Assembly (NCBI GenBank): GCA_947492995.1
Contig: CANLOU010000001.1
Location: 1,063,001 to 1,127,000, forward strand
Reading direction: 5' to 3'
From: an uncultured Litoreibacter sp.
GTDB taxonomy: Bacteria > Pseudomonadota > Alphaproteobacteria > Rhodobacterales > Rhodobacteraceae
DNA length: 64,000 bases
Shown: positions 1-9,036 of the stretch, piece by piece
Layout: each line of letters begins with the position of its first letter
Position numbering within the stretch: the first letter of the stretch is position 1
Program-made: the position numbers and the translations under genes
The notes under the pieces: generated by a model
What the model was told of the DNA's origin: nothing
Databases searched by the model: none
What the model saw: the letters and a program-made list of their open reading frames with translations, nothing else

Positions 1-333
1 GTGGCGCAGGGTTGTGGCGATCTGGGCTGTCGGATGGGGCGGTTGCTGCGCGGGTCTGGGCGGGTGTGCATCATCGGATCAGACATTCCCGACGTGACTG
101 CGGCGCGGGTCGCAAGCGCCTTCAAGGCGCTTGGCCGCGCCGATGCAGTGTTTGGGCCCTGTGATGACGGGGGGTATTGGCTGGTTGGTATGACGCGGGT
201 GCCTGTGCGTGCCTTCTGGGGCGTGCGATGGTCGACGGAACATGCTTTGGCGGATACGGAGCGCAGCTTGGGCGACTTACGAATTGCGCATGTGGATATG
301 CTGCGGGACGTGGATACGGTTGCGGACCTTTGA
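1..333 (+). CDS. DUF2064 / TIGR04282-type glycosyltransferase, 3' part only
   Basis: The reading frame is open from the first base, so the gene starts outside the window and only the C-terminal ~110 residues are visible. They contain the segment GSDIPDVTAARVASAF followed by DAVFGPCDDGGYWLVG, which matches the C-terminal half of the GT-A-like family once called DUF2064 (TIGR04282). In those proteins the Asp-rich GPCDDGGYWLVG loop lines the nucleotide-sugar pocket. Family members are soluble putative glycosyltransferases, some tied to arsenosugar synthesis; the real substrate here is unknown. The gene ends 70 bp before rnr and a dispersed intergenic element lies between them. The GTG at base 1 is an internal codon, not a supported start. 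Confidence 0.75.
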   Translation: MAQGCGDLGCRMGRLLRGSGRVCIIGSDIPDVTAARVASAFKALGRADAVFGPCDDGGYWLVGMTRVPVRAFWGVRWSTEHALADTERSLGDLRIAHVDMLRDVDTVADL

Positions 334-346
334 GGGTGCGGGATTT

Positions 347-368
347 GGATATTTTTGAACATGGGAAG
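347..368 (+). repeat. Dispersed intergenic element, copy 1
   Basis: GGATATTTTTGAACATGGGAAG. First of seven related short elements in the window, all read on the plus strand. It sits between the DUF2064 gene and rnr. Because it covers the GTG at 368, it argues against that codon as the start of rnr. Confidence 0.6.
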
Positions 369-403
369 TGTGTTGCGTGGCGCGTCATGTTAGGCGTCGG
401 CTC

Positions 404-2659
404 ATGAAAAAAATGCCCACGCGCGACGATATCCTTGGCTGGATTAGCGACAACCCGACGAAAACCTCGAAACGTGACATTGCGCGGGCCTTTGGCATCA
501 AAGGGCAGGCGCGGATTGATTTGAAGCGGATCCTGAAAGAGCTGGAAGCGGAAGGGGCTCTGTCCAAGCGCAAGAAGACCTATCGGGAGAAGGACGGCTT
601 GCCGCCCGTCACTGTGTGTCGCGTGCGTGGGGCGGATGCGGATGGCGATTTGTTCATGGAGCCTGCGCAATGGGAAGGCGACGGGCCTGCGCCGTCGATC
701 TTGTTCATTGAGAAAAAGGGTGACCCGGCTTTGGCCGAGGGCGACCGTGCGCTGTGCCGGTTGGCCAAGGTGTCTGGTGAGGATCACGCCTATGAGGCGC
801 GGCTGATCCGGCGCATCGGGTCGGGGCCGGATAAGGTTTTGGGGCTGTTTAAGGCCTCGTCTGAGGGCGGGCGGATCACGCCGATTGACAAGGGCTCGGA
901 CCGCGAGTGGCGTGTACATGCAGGCGACACGCACGGGGCTTTGGACGGCGAGCTGGTGGAAGCGGAACAGTCGGGGCCACGGTCGCGCATGGGGTTGCCT
1001 CAGGCGCGGATTGTGGGGCGGTTAGGCGATCCGTCGGCGGCGCGTGCCGTGTCTTTGATCGCCATTCATCAACATCAGATACCGGATGAGTTTCCTGTTG
1101 ATGTGATCGCGGAGGCCGAGGCGGCTGAGCCCGTGGGTTTGGACAAGCGCGAGGATTTGCGGGACTTGCCGTTGGTGACGATTGATCCATCTGACGCGCG
1201 CGACCATGACGACGCGTGTTACGCGCATAGCGATGACGACCCAAAGAACAAGGGCGGTCACGTGGTTTGGGTCGCGATTGCGGATGTGGTGCATTACGTG
1301 CGGCCCGGGTCCAAGTTGGATGTTGAGGCGCGCAAACGGGGGAATTCGACCTACTTCCCCGACCGCGTGGTGCCGATGTTGCCGGAGGCGTTGTCCGGCG
1401 ATCTGTGCTCGCTGCATGAAGGGGTTGAGCGGGCCTGCATTGCGGTGCGGATGGTGCTGGATCGTGACGGGAACAAGCTGTCGCATCGGTTTGTGCGCGG
1501 GTTGATGAACTCGCCCGCCGCGCTGAATTACGAGGAGGTGCAGGCAGGCCAGGACGGGCGGGCGAATGAGAAGGTCGCGCCCCTGATGGAGCCGGTGATC
1601 GCGCCCTTGTACCGCGCGTATGAGGCGTTGAAATCGGCGCGGGAGCGGCGGCAGCCGTTGGAGCTGGACCTGCCGGAGCGCAAGATCATCTTGGACGATG
1701 ACGGCAAGGTGACCAGCGTGGCGTATCGGGATCGGCTGGACGCCCATAAGCTGATCGAAGAATTCATGGTGCTGGCCAATGTGGCCGCCGCCGAGACGTT
1801 GCAGGACAAGAAGATGCCGCTGCTGTACCGCGTGCATGAGGAGCCTGCGCCCGAGAAGCTGGACGCGCTGCGCGAATTGGCGGCGGGGTCCGGGTTCAAT
1901 CTGGCCAAGGGGCAGGTGTTGCAGACGCGGCATCTGAACCGCTTGTTGGCGCAAGCGGAGGGGACGGAGCATGCGGAGTTGATGAACATCTCGGCGCTGC
2001 GGTCGATGACGCAGGCCTATTACGCGCCGGAGAATTTTGGGCATTTCGGGTTGGCGCTGCGCAATTACGCGCATTTCACGTCGCCCATTCGGCGCTACGC
2101 GGATTTGATTGTGCATCGGGCCTTGGTGGCTGGGCATAAGTGGGGCCCAGACGGGTTGGACGCCGGCGCGATTGAGGGGCTGAAAGAGACGGGCGAGCAT
2201 ATTTCGACGACGGAGCGGCGCTCGGCGGTGGCGGAGCGGGATACGACAGACCGGTATCTGGCCTCCTATTTGGCGGACCGCGTGGGGACCGAGGTGGAGG
2301 GCCGCGTGTCGGGCGTTGTCAGCTTTGGGCTGTTTGTGAAGCTGGACGGCACGGGCGCGGACGGGTTGGTGCCTGTGAAGACCATTGGCCGCGAGTATTT
2401 TGTGCATGACCGCGACGCGCAGACGTTGCGGGGCGAGAAGACAGGCCTTGTGTTGGGCCTTGGCCAGCGTGTGCTGGTGCGGCTGGCGGATGCGACGCCG
2501 ATGACGGGCGGGCTGACGCTGGAGTTGCTGGAGGTCGAGGGGCGCAAGATGCCGCAATCCCCCGGCGGGTCAAAGTCTTATGGCGGCGGGCGGCGCAAGC
2601 TGGTGAAGCACCGATCCAAGGGATCGAAGCTGCGCAAGAAGGCGGCGCGGCGCAAGTAG
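404..2659 (+). CDS. rnr: Ribonuclease R
   Basis: A 751-residue 3'-to-5' exoribonuclease of the RNase II/R family, which degrades structured RNA in the cytoplasm. The order is an N-terminal winged-helix-like region (about 1-75), cold-shock/OB segments, the RNB catalytic domain, an S1 domain (about 625-710) and a very basic Lys/Arg tail. The catalytic acidic cluster is clear: Asp261, Asp267, Asp269 and Asp270 in IDPSDARDHDD, equivalent to Asp272/278/280/281 of the E. coli enzyme. I chose the ATG that begins MKKMPTRDD. An upstream in-frame GTG at 368 would add 12 unlikely residues and lies in a repeated intergenic element. The basic tail is typical of RNase R and absent from RNase II. Confidence 0.95.
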   Translation: MKKMPTRDDILGWISDNPTKTSKRDIARAFGIKGQARIDLKRILKELEAEGALSKRKKTYREKDGLPPVTVCRVRGADADGDLFMEPAQWEGDGPAPSILFIEKKGDPALAEGDRALCRLAKVSGEDHAYEARLIRRIGSGPDKVLGLFKASSEGGRITPIDKGSDREWRVHAGDTHGALDGELVEAEQSGPRSRMGLPQARIVGRLGDPSAARAVSLIAIHQHQIPDEFPVDVIAEAEAAEPVGLDKREDLRDLPLVTIDPSDARDHDDACYAHSDDDPKNKGGHVVWVAIADVVHYVRPGSKLDVEARKRGNSTYFPDRVVPMLPEALSGDLCSLHEGVERACIAVRMVLDRDGNKLSHRFVRGLMNSPAALNYEEVQAGQDGRANEKVAPLMEPVIAPLYRAYEALKSARERRQPLELDLPERKIILDDDGKVTSVAYRDRLDAHKLIEEFMVLANVAAAETLQDKKMPLLYRVHEEPAPEKLDALRELAAGSGFNLAKGQVLQTRHLNRLLAQAEGTEHAELMNISALRSMTQAYYAPENFGHFGLALRNYAHFTSPIRRYADLIVHRALVAGHKWGPDGLDAGAIEGLKETGEHISTTERRSAVAERDTTDRYLASYLADRVGTEVEGRVSGVVSFGLFVKLDGTGADGLVPVKTIGREYFVHDRDAQTLRGEKTGLVLGLGQRVLVRLADATPMTGGLTLELLEVEGRKMPQSPGGSKSYGGGRRKLVKHRSKGSKLRKKAARRK

Positions 2660-2731
2660 GCTTTCGGGCGGCCTCGAATCCGGATAGATTGTTTCCAAAG
2701 TGAGAACGGACACAATCCGGGCGGTGAGCAG

Positions 2732-4066
2732 ATGTTGAGATTTCTTCTAAGTGGTTTGGCCTGTCTTGCGGGTCCTGTGATGGCGCAGGACTGGACGCAG
2801 CGCCCTGTGCCAAGGCCTGTGATCGAGTTGGCCTCTGCCAGTACTTCGGGGGTGTCTTTCCTGTCATCACAGGTGCCGGGTGTAGCGCAGTCGGTGCGGC
2901 CCGTTATTCGGGGAGCGGTGACGGCCCCGGCGGTGATTTTGGCCTCAAACGACGGGTTGTCTGCGTGGGTTGGCGGGTTTCGGGGCCGTGCTTTGTCCAA
3001 GGGCATATCAAGTGCGACCTTTGATCGGGCCTTCAAGGGCGTGCGCTATGACCCGGAGGTCATCAAGCGCGACCGCAACCAATCGGAATTCACCAAGACC
3101 TTGTGGGATTATCTGGACTCGGCGGCGAGTGATACGCGGATTGCCAATGGCAAGACGGCGTTGCGCAAACAAGGCGCAGTGCTGGACCGGATTGAGGCGC
3201 GCTTTGGCGTTGATAAGCACGTGGTGGCTGCTGTTTGGGGGCTGGAAAGTGCCTATGGCACGTTCCGAGGGTCCAAGGATTTGATTGGCTCGCTGGCGAC
3301 GCTGGCCTATGACGCGCGGCGTGGGGCGTTTTTTGAGCAACAGCTGGTGGCGGCGCTGCAGATCATTGAGGCGGGGGATGTGGCCCCGCGGTCGATGACA
3401 GGGTCATGGGCGGGCGCGATGGGGCATACGCAGTTTATTCCGACCTCGTATCTGGATTACGCGGTCGACTTCACGGGTGATGGGAAACGGGACATCTGGT
3501 CGGATGACCCGACGGATGCGCTGGCCTCGACCGCGAATTATCTGGCCAAGTTTGGCTGGGTGACGGGTCAGCCCTGGGGCGTCGAGGTGCGGGTGCCGGA
3601 TGGGTTTGATTATACATTGGCCAATCGCGAGGTGCTGAAATCACCCGCCGATTGGGGGGCTTTGGGCGTGAAGGACATGAACGGGCGGAACGTGCCGAAC
3701 CATGGGCCCGCGTCCGTGCTGCTGCCCGCGGGGGCCGAAGGGGCCGCGTTCATGATCTTCAAGAACTTCGAGGTGATCGAGCGGTACAACACGGCGGATG
3801 CCTATGTGATCGGCGTGGGGCATTTGTCGGACCGGCTGCGGGGCGGGCCTGCGATCAAGGCGAGCTGGCCGCGCGGGGACCGGGCGCTGAGTTTTGACGA
3901 GCGGATTGAAATGCAGACGCTGCTGACGGCCAAGGGGTTTGATACGCGCAAGATTGACGGCAAAATCGGGCCACTGACGATCAACGCGGTGCGGGCCTAT
4001 CAGAAGTCGCAGGGGCTGGTGCAGGACGGGTATGCCTCGTTGCGGATATTGCAGCGGTTGCGTTGA
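2732..4066 (+). CDS. Lytic murein transglycosylase with C-terminal peptidoglycan-binding domain
   Basis: A 444-residue exported protein that should cleave the MurNAc-GlcNAc bond in the periplasm to form 1,6-anhydro-muropeptides. The N-terminus (MLRFLLSGLACLAGPVMAQ) is a Sec signal peptide ending in AQ. The SLT_2/MltB-type catalytic domain spans roughly 85-370, with the catalytic Glu172 in VWGLESAYGTFRG and the family motif GAMGHTQFIPTSYL. Residues about 385-440 form a peptidoglycan_binding_1 repeat (MQTLLTAKGFDTRKIDGKIGPLT). There is no lipobox, so it is soluble or loosely bound rather than a lipoprotein like E. coli MltB. It stands alone between rnr and typA, with a repeat element downstream. 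Confidence 0.9.
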   Translation: MLRFLLSGLACLAGPVMAQDWTQRPVPRPVIELASASTSGVSFLSSQVPGVAQSVRPVIRGAVTAPAVILASNDGLSAWVGGFRGRALSKGISSATFDRAFKGVRYDPEVIKRDRNQSEFTKTLWDYLDSAASDTRIANGKTALRKQGAVLDRIEARFGVDKHVVAAVWGLESAYGTFRGSKDLIGSLATLAYDARRGAFFEQQLVAALQIIEAGDVAPRSMTGSWAGAMGHTQFIPTSYLDYAVDFTGDGKRDIWSDDPTDALASTANYLAKFGWVTGQPWGVEVRVPDGFDYTLANREVLKSPADWGALGVKDMNGRNVPNHGPASVLLPAGAEGAAFMIFKNFEVIERYNTADAYVIGVGHLSDRLRGGPAIKASWPRGDRALSFDERIEMQTLLTAKGFDTRKIDGKIGPLTINAVRAYQKSQGLVQDGYASLRILQRLR

Positions 4067-4158
4067 TCTTATTGTGCGCCTGCGACGCGCATTTTTCTGG
4101 GAGACATTGGCGGGCGCATTGCTCTTTCGAGGAGTGTGGCCCCGCCTGAACGTCGTTT

Positions 4159-4180
4159 GAGTATTTTTGCCAAAACGAAG
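4159..4180 (+). repeat. Dispersed intergenic element, copy 2
   Basis: GAGTATTTTTGCCAAAACGAAG. A variant of the element, with GCCAA in place of GGAACA, located between the transglycosylase stop and typA. Confidence 0.55.
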
Positions 4181-4268
4181 CAGTGATGCCGCAGTGCGGT
4201 GTAAGGGCTGGCCTTTGTGGGGCGTATCGGTTAGGTGCGCGCAACACTTCCATTCAAGGCTGAGACTC

Positions 4269-6086
4269 ATGGACCTTCGCAATATTGCGATCATCGCACA
4301 CGTTGACCACGGCAAGACCACGCTGGTGGATGAATTGCTGAAACAGTCGGGCTCGTTCCGGGAAAATCAGGCCGTCGCCGAGCGGGCGATGGATTCGAAT
4401 GATCTGGAGCGTGAGCGGGGCATCACCATTTTGGCGAAGGCCACTTCGGTTGAGTGGAAAGGCATCCGTATCAACATTGTGGACACGCCCGGCCACGCCG
4501 ATTTCGGCGGCGAGGTAGAGCGCATCTTGTCGATGGTGGACGGGGTTGTGTTGCTGGTGGACGCCGCTGAAGGGCCGATGCCGCAGACGAAATTTGTGAC
4601 CTCTAAGGCACTGGCTTTGGGGCTGCGCCCGATTGTGGTGCTGAACAAGGTTGATAAAGGCGACGCGGAGCCGGACCGGGCCTTGGATGAGTGTTTTGAT
4701 CTGTTTGCCAACCTTGGCGCGGATGATGACCAGCTGGATTTCCCGGCGATGTATGCGTCAGGCCGGTCGGGCTGGGCTGATATGGAGCTGGACGGGCCAC
4801 GCAAGGATCTGACCGCGTTGCTGGATCTGGTTGTGGATCACGTGCCTGCGCCCGCGCAGATGCAAGCGCGGGACGAGCCGTTTCGGATGTTGGCGACGAC
4901 GCTGGGGTCGGACCCGTTTATCGGCCGGTTGCTGACGGGTCGCGTTGAAAGCGGGACGTTGAAGGCGGGTGAGACCGTCAAGGCATTGTCGCGCGACGGG
5001 ACCAAGATTGAGCAGTTTCGCTGCACCAAGATCATGGCCTCGCGCGGTTTGAACTTTGAGGCGATTGATGTGGCTGAGTCCGGGGACATCGTGTCCTTGG
5101 CGGGCATGTCGAAGGCGACCGTTGCTGACACAATCTGTGCCGTTGATGTGGAGGACGCGATCCCGGCGCAGCCGATTGACCCGCCGACCATCACGGTGAC
5201 CTTCGGGATCAATGACAGCCCGCTGGCGGGTAAGGATGGCAAGAAGGTGCAGTCTCGTGTCATTCGTGACCGGCTGATGAAGGAAGCGGAATCCAACGTC
5301 GCAATCAAGATCACCGACACGCCGGGTGGCGACGCGTTTGAAGTGGCTGGCCGTGGCGAATTGCAGATGGGCGTGTTGATCGAGAACATGCGCCGTGAGG
5401 GGTTTGAGCTGTCGATTTCCCGCCCGCAAGTGCTGTTCCAAGAGATTGACGGCGTGCGGCATGAGCCGATTGAAGAGGTCACCATTGATGTGGATGACGA
5501 GTATTCCGGCTCGGTGATCGAGAAGATCACGGGCGTGCGCAAGGGCGAGATGACGGAGATGAAGCCTGCGGGCGCTGGCAAGACGCGGATCATTGCGCAT
5601 GTGCCGTCGCGGGGGCTTATTGGCTATCACGGCGAGTTTCTGACTGACACGCGCGGGACCGGGGTTTTGAACCGGGTGTTCCATGAATGGGCGCCGCATA
5701 AGGGTGACATTCCGGGGCGTCGGGCGGGCGTGCTGATTTCGATGGAGAACGGGGTGTCGGTGGCGTATGCGATCTTCAACCTTGAGGACCGCGGCAAGTT
5801 TTTCATCGGCAGCCAGGAGAACGTGTATCAGGGCATGATTATCGGCGAGCATAGCCGGGAGAATGACCTTGAGGTGAACCCGTTGAAGGGCAAGAAATTG
5901 ACCAACGTCCGGGCCTCGGGGACGGATGAGGCGGTGCGGCTGACGACGCCGGTTCGGATGTCTTTGGAGGAAGCCATCGCCTACATTGATAATGATGAGC
6001 TGGTGGAGGTGACGCCGAATGCTATCCGCCTCAGAAAGCGGCATCTGGACCCGCATGAGCGGAAGCGGGCGTCGCGGTCTGCGTAA
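4269..6086 (+). CDS. typA: Ribosome-associated translational GTPase TypA/BipA
   Basis: 605 residues, the normal TypA length. It is a translation-factor-like GTPase that binds 70S ribosomes and is needed for stress and low-temperature growth. The G domain shows the P-loop AHVDHGKT (about residues 10-17), the switch II motif [11 protein letters not shown] and the specificity motif NKVDK. Domains II, III and V follow, and the conserved segment [19 protein letters not shown] identifies TypA rather than LepA or EF-G. The ATG used begins [16 protein letters not shown], as in the family; an upstream in-frame extension is not conserved and lacks a ribosome site. It is monocistronic. A 14-bp palindrome follows directly after the stop. 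Confidence 0.96.
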   Translation: MDLRNIAIIAHVDHGKTTLVDELLKQSGSFRENQAVAERAMDSNDLERERGITILAKATSVEWKGIRINIVDTPGHADFGGEVERILSMVDGVVLLVDAAEGPMPQTKFVTSKALALGLRPIVVLNKVDKGDAEPDRALDECFDLFANLGADDDQLDFPAMYASGRSGWADMELDGPRKDLTALLDLVVDHVPAPAQMQARDEPFRMLATTLGSDPFIGRLLTGRVESGTLKAGETVKALSRDGTKIEQFRCTKIMASRGLNFEAIDVAESGDIVSLAGMSKATVADTICAVDVEDAIPAQPIDPPTITVTFGINDSPLAGKDGKKVQSRVIRDRLMKEAESNVAIKITDTPGGDAFEVAGRGELQMGVLIENMRREGFELSISRPQVLFQEIDGVRHEPIEEVTIDVDDEYSGSVIEKITGVRKGEMTEMKPAGAGKTRIIAHVPSRGLIGYHGEFLTDTRGTGVLNRVFHEWAPHKGDIPGRRAGVLISMENGVSVAYAIFNLEDRGKFFIGSQENVYQGMIIGEHSRENDLEVNPLKGKKLTNVRASGTDEAVRLTTPVRMSLEEAIAYIDNDELVEVTPNAIRLRKRHLDPHERKRASRSA

Positions 6087-6087
6087 G

Positions 6088-6101
6088 CGACGCATGCGTC
6101 G
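6088..6101. repeat. Perfect 14-bp palindrome after typA
   Basis: CGACGCATGCGTCG begins one base after the typA stop codon. There is no T-run behind it, so it is not a standard intrinsic terminator. It could be a protein-binding site or a weak transcript end. Seen directly; the function is unknown. Confidence 0.4.
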
Positions 6102-6167
6102 GAAGTTGTAAGTAACTGTTATTGAAGCGGTTTAGGATTTTTCTTTACCACTCATTAACCTGAGAAT

Positions 6168-6644
6168 TTAGGGCGCGCTTGCCACGGTGAGCGCGTCTTT
6201 TTCTTTGATAATGCCCGGCTGGATCACCTCGGCGTACCAGCCGCCATGGCCGCGCATGGCGTTGTAGCCCCCTGCACCGATTACTTTCTCCATGCGCGAA
6301 CAGGGCGCGCAGGGTTTGGTCAGTTTCAGCTGCGCCGCGCCGATTTGCAGGACATCGTGGCGTAGCGCCGTCAGGTTGATGCCGGAGATGACGATGTTGC
6401 GGCGGAGCATGTCTGGCGTGACGGTTTGACCCGTCAGCGCCGCGATCACCGGCAAATGTTCGGCCTGAATAAGCGTGACCGCGCGGGGGCCGCCGGAGGT
6501 GTAGTGGTCGCCAGTGAGGCCCTTGGCTGTGACCTCGACCTCGGTGACGATGTTGATGGGCGCGAGGCGGGCGGGGCGCAGGCCGATCCAGTCCACCACG
6601 CCGGGGCGGGGGTGGGAGCGCATGAGGGTGCGGAGGTCTGACAT
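6168..6644 (-). CDS. MOSC domain protein
   Basis: A 158-residue single-domain MOSC protein. MOSC domains are found at the C-terminus of molybdenum cofactor sulfurase and in YiiM/mARC-type proteins, where they bind or transfer sulfur to Moco. The segment LTKPCAPCSRMEKVIG carries the conserved Cys of the domain, and GLTGDHYTSGGPRAVTLIQ is the typical N-terminal MOSC strand. An AAGGAAG ribosome site 5 nt upstream of the ATG supports the start. It is convergent with typA and separated from the next gene by about 340 bp of hairpin-rich spacer. The substrate is unknown; no Moco biosynthesis gene is nearby. Confidence 0.85.
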   Translation of the reverse strand: MSDLRTLMRSHPRPGVVDWIGLRPARLAPINIVTEVEVTAKGLTGDHYTSGGPRAVTLIQAEHLPVIAALTGQTVTPDMLRRNIVISGINLTALRHDVLQIGAAQLKLTKPCAPCSRMEKVIGAGGYNAMRGHGGWYAEVIQPGIIKEKDALTVASAP

Positions 6645-6686
6645 ATCGTCTTCCTTGTGTCGCCGGGCCTTTGGCCCGTCGATCCG

Positions 6687-6709
6687 CTGGAGGGGCGCTG
6701 CCCCTCCAG
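6687..6709. repeat. 9-bp hairpin associated with the dispersed element
   Basis: CTGGAGGGG then loop CGCTG then CCCCTCCAG. It is followed by a T-run at about 6720-6726 and then repeat copy 3. The G/C-rich hairpin plus TATTT/TATCTTT layout resembles the hairpin-element pair at 11560-11610. Confidence 0.5.
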
Positions 6710-6731
6710 ACGGGTCTGATTTTTTTGGCCC

Positions 6732-6754
6732 GGCATATCTTTATCAAAAAGAAG
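6732..6754 (+). repeat. Dispersed intergenic element, copy 3 (diverged)
   Basis: GGCATATCTTTATCAAAAAGAAG. It keeps the ATATnTTT...AAGAAG outline but is the most diverged of the seven copies. Confidence 0.35.
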
Positions 6755-6982
6755 CGCGTATTGCGTTGGGTTCGAGGCGGGGCCAGTTGAGCCTAACAGG
6801 ACTGCCAGAGATATTGCATTAGAACATGGATGCGATCATCTCGCAGGACACGACTGTCTGTTCTCGCGCTTGCATGATGATCTAAGCACCATCTCAGCTT
6901 TCAGCGAAAGAACATCGCCTATGAGACGTGTTGATGTGACATTGTCTTGTGAAGAAACGAAATCAGTCGGAAGACCGTTAGG

Positions 6983-7606
6983 GTGACTAGAAAACAAGAC
7001 ATCGCTGATCTATCTGACCGCCTGAGAGCGATATTTGTTGACGCTGACAATGAAGCGGCGCGACGGATTTCGGAGGGTTGGCATGCAGCTGTGTCAGCAG
7101 ACCGTTTGCCCACGCCACGGAATCTGCCCGCAACCGCTTGGCTGCCTCAGGTGGTGGCCAATGCGCCGGTGTTCACGGCTGGTCTTGTGGGGGCTTTTGC
7201 GGCTGTCAGCGATAGACTTTCTTGGCAGCAAACCTATTCAAGGGATGATCTGGGTCAGCATTTTCTGGATCGTTACGGCTGGGTCATGCTGGTTGGTCCC
7301 GACGCGCCGGTCAAAAACAGCTCTATACTTTCAGGCTTTCTGTTGTTGGGTCCCGACGTCGAATATCCGGTCCACAAACACGCTGCGGAAGAGGTCTATG
7401 TGATCCTGTCGGGGAGCGCGTCATGGAAGATCGGTGATGCGGATTGGCGCCTCAAATCCGCGGGCAGCATCATTCACAACCCGTCTTGGCAGCCGCATGG
7501 CATGCGCACAGACCGACGCGAACCGCTGCTCATCGGTTTTTTGTGGAATGCAGACAAAGTGGAAAAGTCGCAAATGGCGGCCAATGACGCGACCATGCAA
7601 ACCTGA
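6983..7606 (+). CDS. Cupin-family DMSP lyase-like protein (DddQ/DddL type)
   Basis: A 207-residue protein with a short helical N-terminus and a C-terminal cupin barrel. The metal- and substrate-site set of DddQ-type DMSP lyases is complete and correctly spaced: Tyr128, His131, His133, Glu137 and Tyr139 in YPVHKHAAEEVY, then His172 in PSWQPHGM. In R. lacuscaerulensis DddQ the equivalents are Tyr120, His123, His125, Glu129, Tyr131 and His163. Family knowledge: these enzymes split dimethylsulfoniopropionate into dimethyl sulfide and acrylate. The GTG start is the only one after an in-frame stop and has GGAAG about 10 nt upstream. No other ddd or acrylate genes lie nearby, so the exact subfamily and activity are inferred. 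Confidence 0.75.
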   Translation: MTRKQDIADLSDRLRAIFVDADNEAARRISEGWHAAVSADRLPTPRNLPATAWLPQVVANAPVFTAGLVGAFAAVSDRLSWQQTYSRDDLGQHFLDRYGWVMLVGPDAPVKNSSILSGFLLLGPDVEYPVHKHAAEEVYVILSGSASWKIGDADWRLKSAGSIIHNPSWQPHGMRTDRREPLLIGFLWNADKVEKSQMAANDATMQT

Positions 7607-7668
7607 GAGCGACAGCTGCACGGACAAAACAGCTGCACGGACAAACATGTCAAATTGACGGTGCTGCG

Positions 7669-7935
7669 CTAGGTTTTTTGCAGGGCGAGGCAGGTTTTCT
7701 TGCGGGCGGGCAGGACGAGTTTGACGCCGGATTGGTAGAGGTTGCGCACGTAATTTGGGTTCTCGGAATAGATGATGAGGAGGGGGCCCCGGCGGTCGAT
7801 GATGGCGATGTTTTTGGGCAGCGGCTTTGTTGTGGCGGGGATGAGCGCGGTTTGAATTGACCCGGGCAGCATGGCGGCGGCGGCGATGGTGAGCCACGCG
7901 AGCAGGACGGTGCTGAGGATCAGGAGGCGGCGCAT
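7669..7935 (-). CDS. Small exported hypothetical protein
   Basis: 88 residues starting MRRLLILSTVLLAWLTIAAAAM, a signal peptide or single membrane anchor. About 65 polar residues follow with no motif I recognise (IIDRRGPLLIIYSENPNYVRNLY). A longer reading would add 13 residues encoded across repeat copy 4, so I use the internal ATG. It is the last gene of a leftward four-gene run with the FAD-linked oxidase, a four-helix membrane protein and a 350-residue anchored protein. Function unknown; the context suggests an accessory factor of that operon. Nearest alternative: an independent small periplasmic protein transcribed by read-through. Confidence 0.6.
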   Translation of the reverse strand: MRRLLILSTVLLAWLTIAAAAMLPGSIQTALIPATTKPLPKNIAIIDRRGPLLIIYSENPNYVRNLYQSGVKLVLPARKKTCLALQKT

Positions 7936-7955
7936 GTTGAGATCGGCCCTTCGGG

Positions 7956-7976
7956 GAGGATATTTTTGGAACAATG
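7956..7976 (+). repeat. Dispersed intergenic element, copy 4
   Basis: GAGGATATTTTTGGAACAATG, preceded by TTCGGGG. It lies between two leftward genes of one operon, so here it is antisense to transcription, unlike most other copies. Confidence 0.55.
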
Positions 7977-7983
7977 ATGGTGG

Positions 7984-9036
7984 TCAGTAGTCATAGATAT
8001 GTTCGATCCGGCCGCGTTGGGTGGCGAGGGTTTTGAGTGTTGCGGTGAGGTCGGGGACCTTGGCCGCAATGAGGTAGCGGTTTTGGTCCGCAAAGCCCAC
8101 GCGGGTGGTGGTGGAGACGAGGTTGGCCGTGTCGGGGAGGTCGGGGGGCGTGGCACCAAGATAGCTGAGCAGGATGTCGTCATTGCCCGCGATTTCTATG
8201 AACTGCCCGCCTGCCTTTGTGATGGTTTGGGCGAGCGTGGTGAAGACGCGGTAGCGGGGGACCTCCGCTATGATGGTGCCGTCGGTTTGGTCGATGATGG
8301 TCACATCGGGCAGGCTGGCGAGGTAGGTGGGGTCGAGGTTCTGGATTGCGACCTGCATGGTGAGCTCGTCCGCGCCGAGGCCTGCGGCGGCACCTGCGAT
8401 CACCTTGGCGTATTGGGTTTTGGCGCCCCATTCGAGGCCCAGGGCGATGCGGCGTTCCCAGCCCCTGATGCCTGTGGGGTGGGCGGCCCAGAGCGTGTCG
8501 GACCATGCCGGGAAGTCGTATTTGTACCACGGGGTTTGTTGTAGGAAGGTGGCGTAGTCTTGGGCCATCTCGGCCTCGATGTCGTCTTGGGGAGAGGGGG
8601 CTGCGAGTGAAAAGAGGCGGCCTATGGTTTCCTCGTAGGCGGCTTTGAAGAGCATCTCCAGCGTGAAGGACGCGCCGATTGTGTAGATGGTGGCTTTGGA
8701 GTTGAAGCCAGCCTTGCCCAGCTGGTCGGCCTGTTCGGTGAGGCCGCAGGTGGCGGACCAGAAGCCCTTTATGGCGTTGAAATAGGGGAAGGTGTGGGGG
8801 TGGCCGGTTCTGAGCGCCTCGGCGTAGCCCTCATAGGCGTAGACGATGTGCCATTCGGGGTAGACCATGTAGGTGCGCGCCTCGGGGCGTTGGTGTTCGG
8901 GGGCGGTGATGTAGGTGGCTTGCTGCTGGGTCAGCGCCGTGCCGCGGCACAGGGTTTCGACGTAGAGGATGGGGCCTGCGATGATGGCTATCAGCAGCAG
9001 CAGGGACAGGCCCAGCCATTTGAGCAGGCGTTTCAT
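7984..9036 (-). CDS. Membrane-anchored conserved hypothetical protein
   Basis: 350 residues. The N-terminus MKRLLKWLGLSLLLLIAIIAGPILY is a signal anchor; the rest is predicted periplasmic. Visible features are a His/Tyr/Trp-rich patch (MVYPEWHIVYAYEGY, then HPHTFPYFNAI) and a conserved-looking SFTLEMLFKAAYEETIGR segment, but I recognise no named domain. The ATG overlaps the stop of the preceding membrane-protein gene as ATGA, so the two are translationally coupled. Function unknown. The context with an exported FAD oxidase and small membrane proteins suggests a periplasmic redox or lipid-modifying system. Confidence 0.7.
   Translation of the reverse strand: MKRLLKWLGLSLLLLIAIIAGPILYVETLCRGTALTQQQATYITAPEHQRPEARTYMVYPEWHIVYAYEGYAEALRTGHPHTFPYFNAIKGFWSATCGLTEQADQLGKAGFNSKATIYTIGASFTLEMLFKAAYEETIGRLFSLAAPSPQDDIEAEMAQDYATFLQQTPWYKYDFPAWSDTLWAAHPTGIRGWERRIALGLEWGAKTQYAKVIAGAAAGLGADELTMQVAIQNLDPTYLASLPDVTIIDQTDGTIIAEVPRYRVFTTLAQTITKAGGQFIEIAGNDDILLSYLGATPPDLPDTANLVSTTTRVGFADQNRYLIAAKVPDLTATLKTLATQRGRIEHIYDY

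Larger units (their letters stand above)
6645..6982. other. Non-coding spacer with two strong hairpins and a repeat element
   Basis: The 338 bp between the divergent MOSC and cupin genes contain no convincing ORF. They hold a hairpin CGGGCC-TTT-GGCCCG at 6664-6678, a 9-bp hairpin at 6687-6709, and repeat copy 3 at 6732-6754. The promoters of both flanking genes must also lie here but no clear -35/-10 pair stands out. Confidence 0.5.

Noticed and set aside
368-403. Upstream GTG start for rnr
   Set aside because: The extra 12 residues (VCCVARHVRRRL) are not like RNase R and the codon lies in a dispersed intergenic element. The ATG at 404 is preferred.
1022-2557. 511-codon open frame on the minus strand
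   Set aside because: Antisense to RNase R and extremely rich in Arg, His and Gln; no domain.
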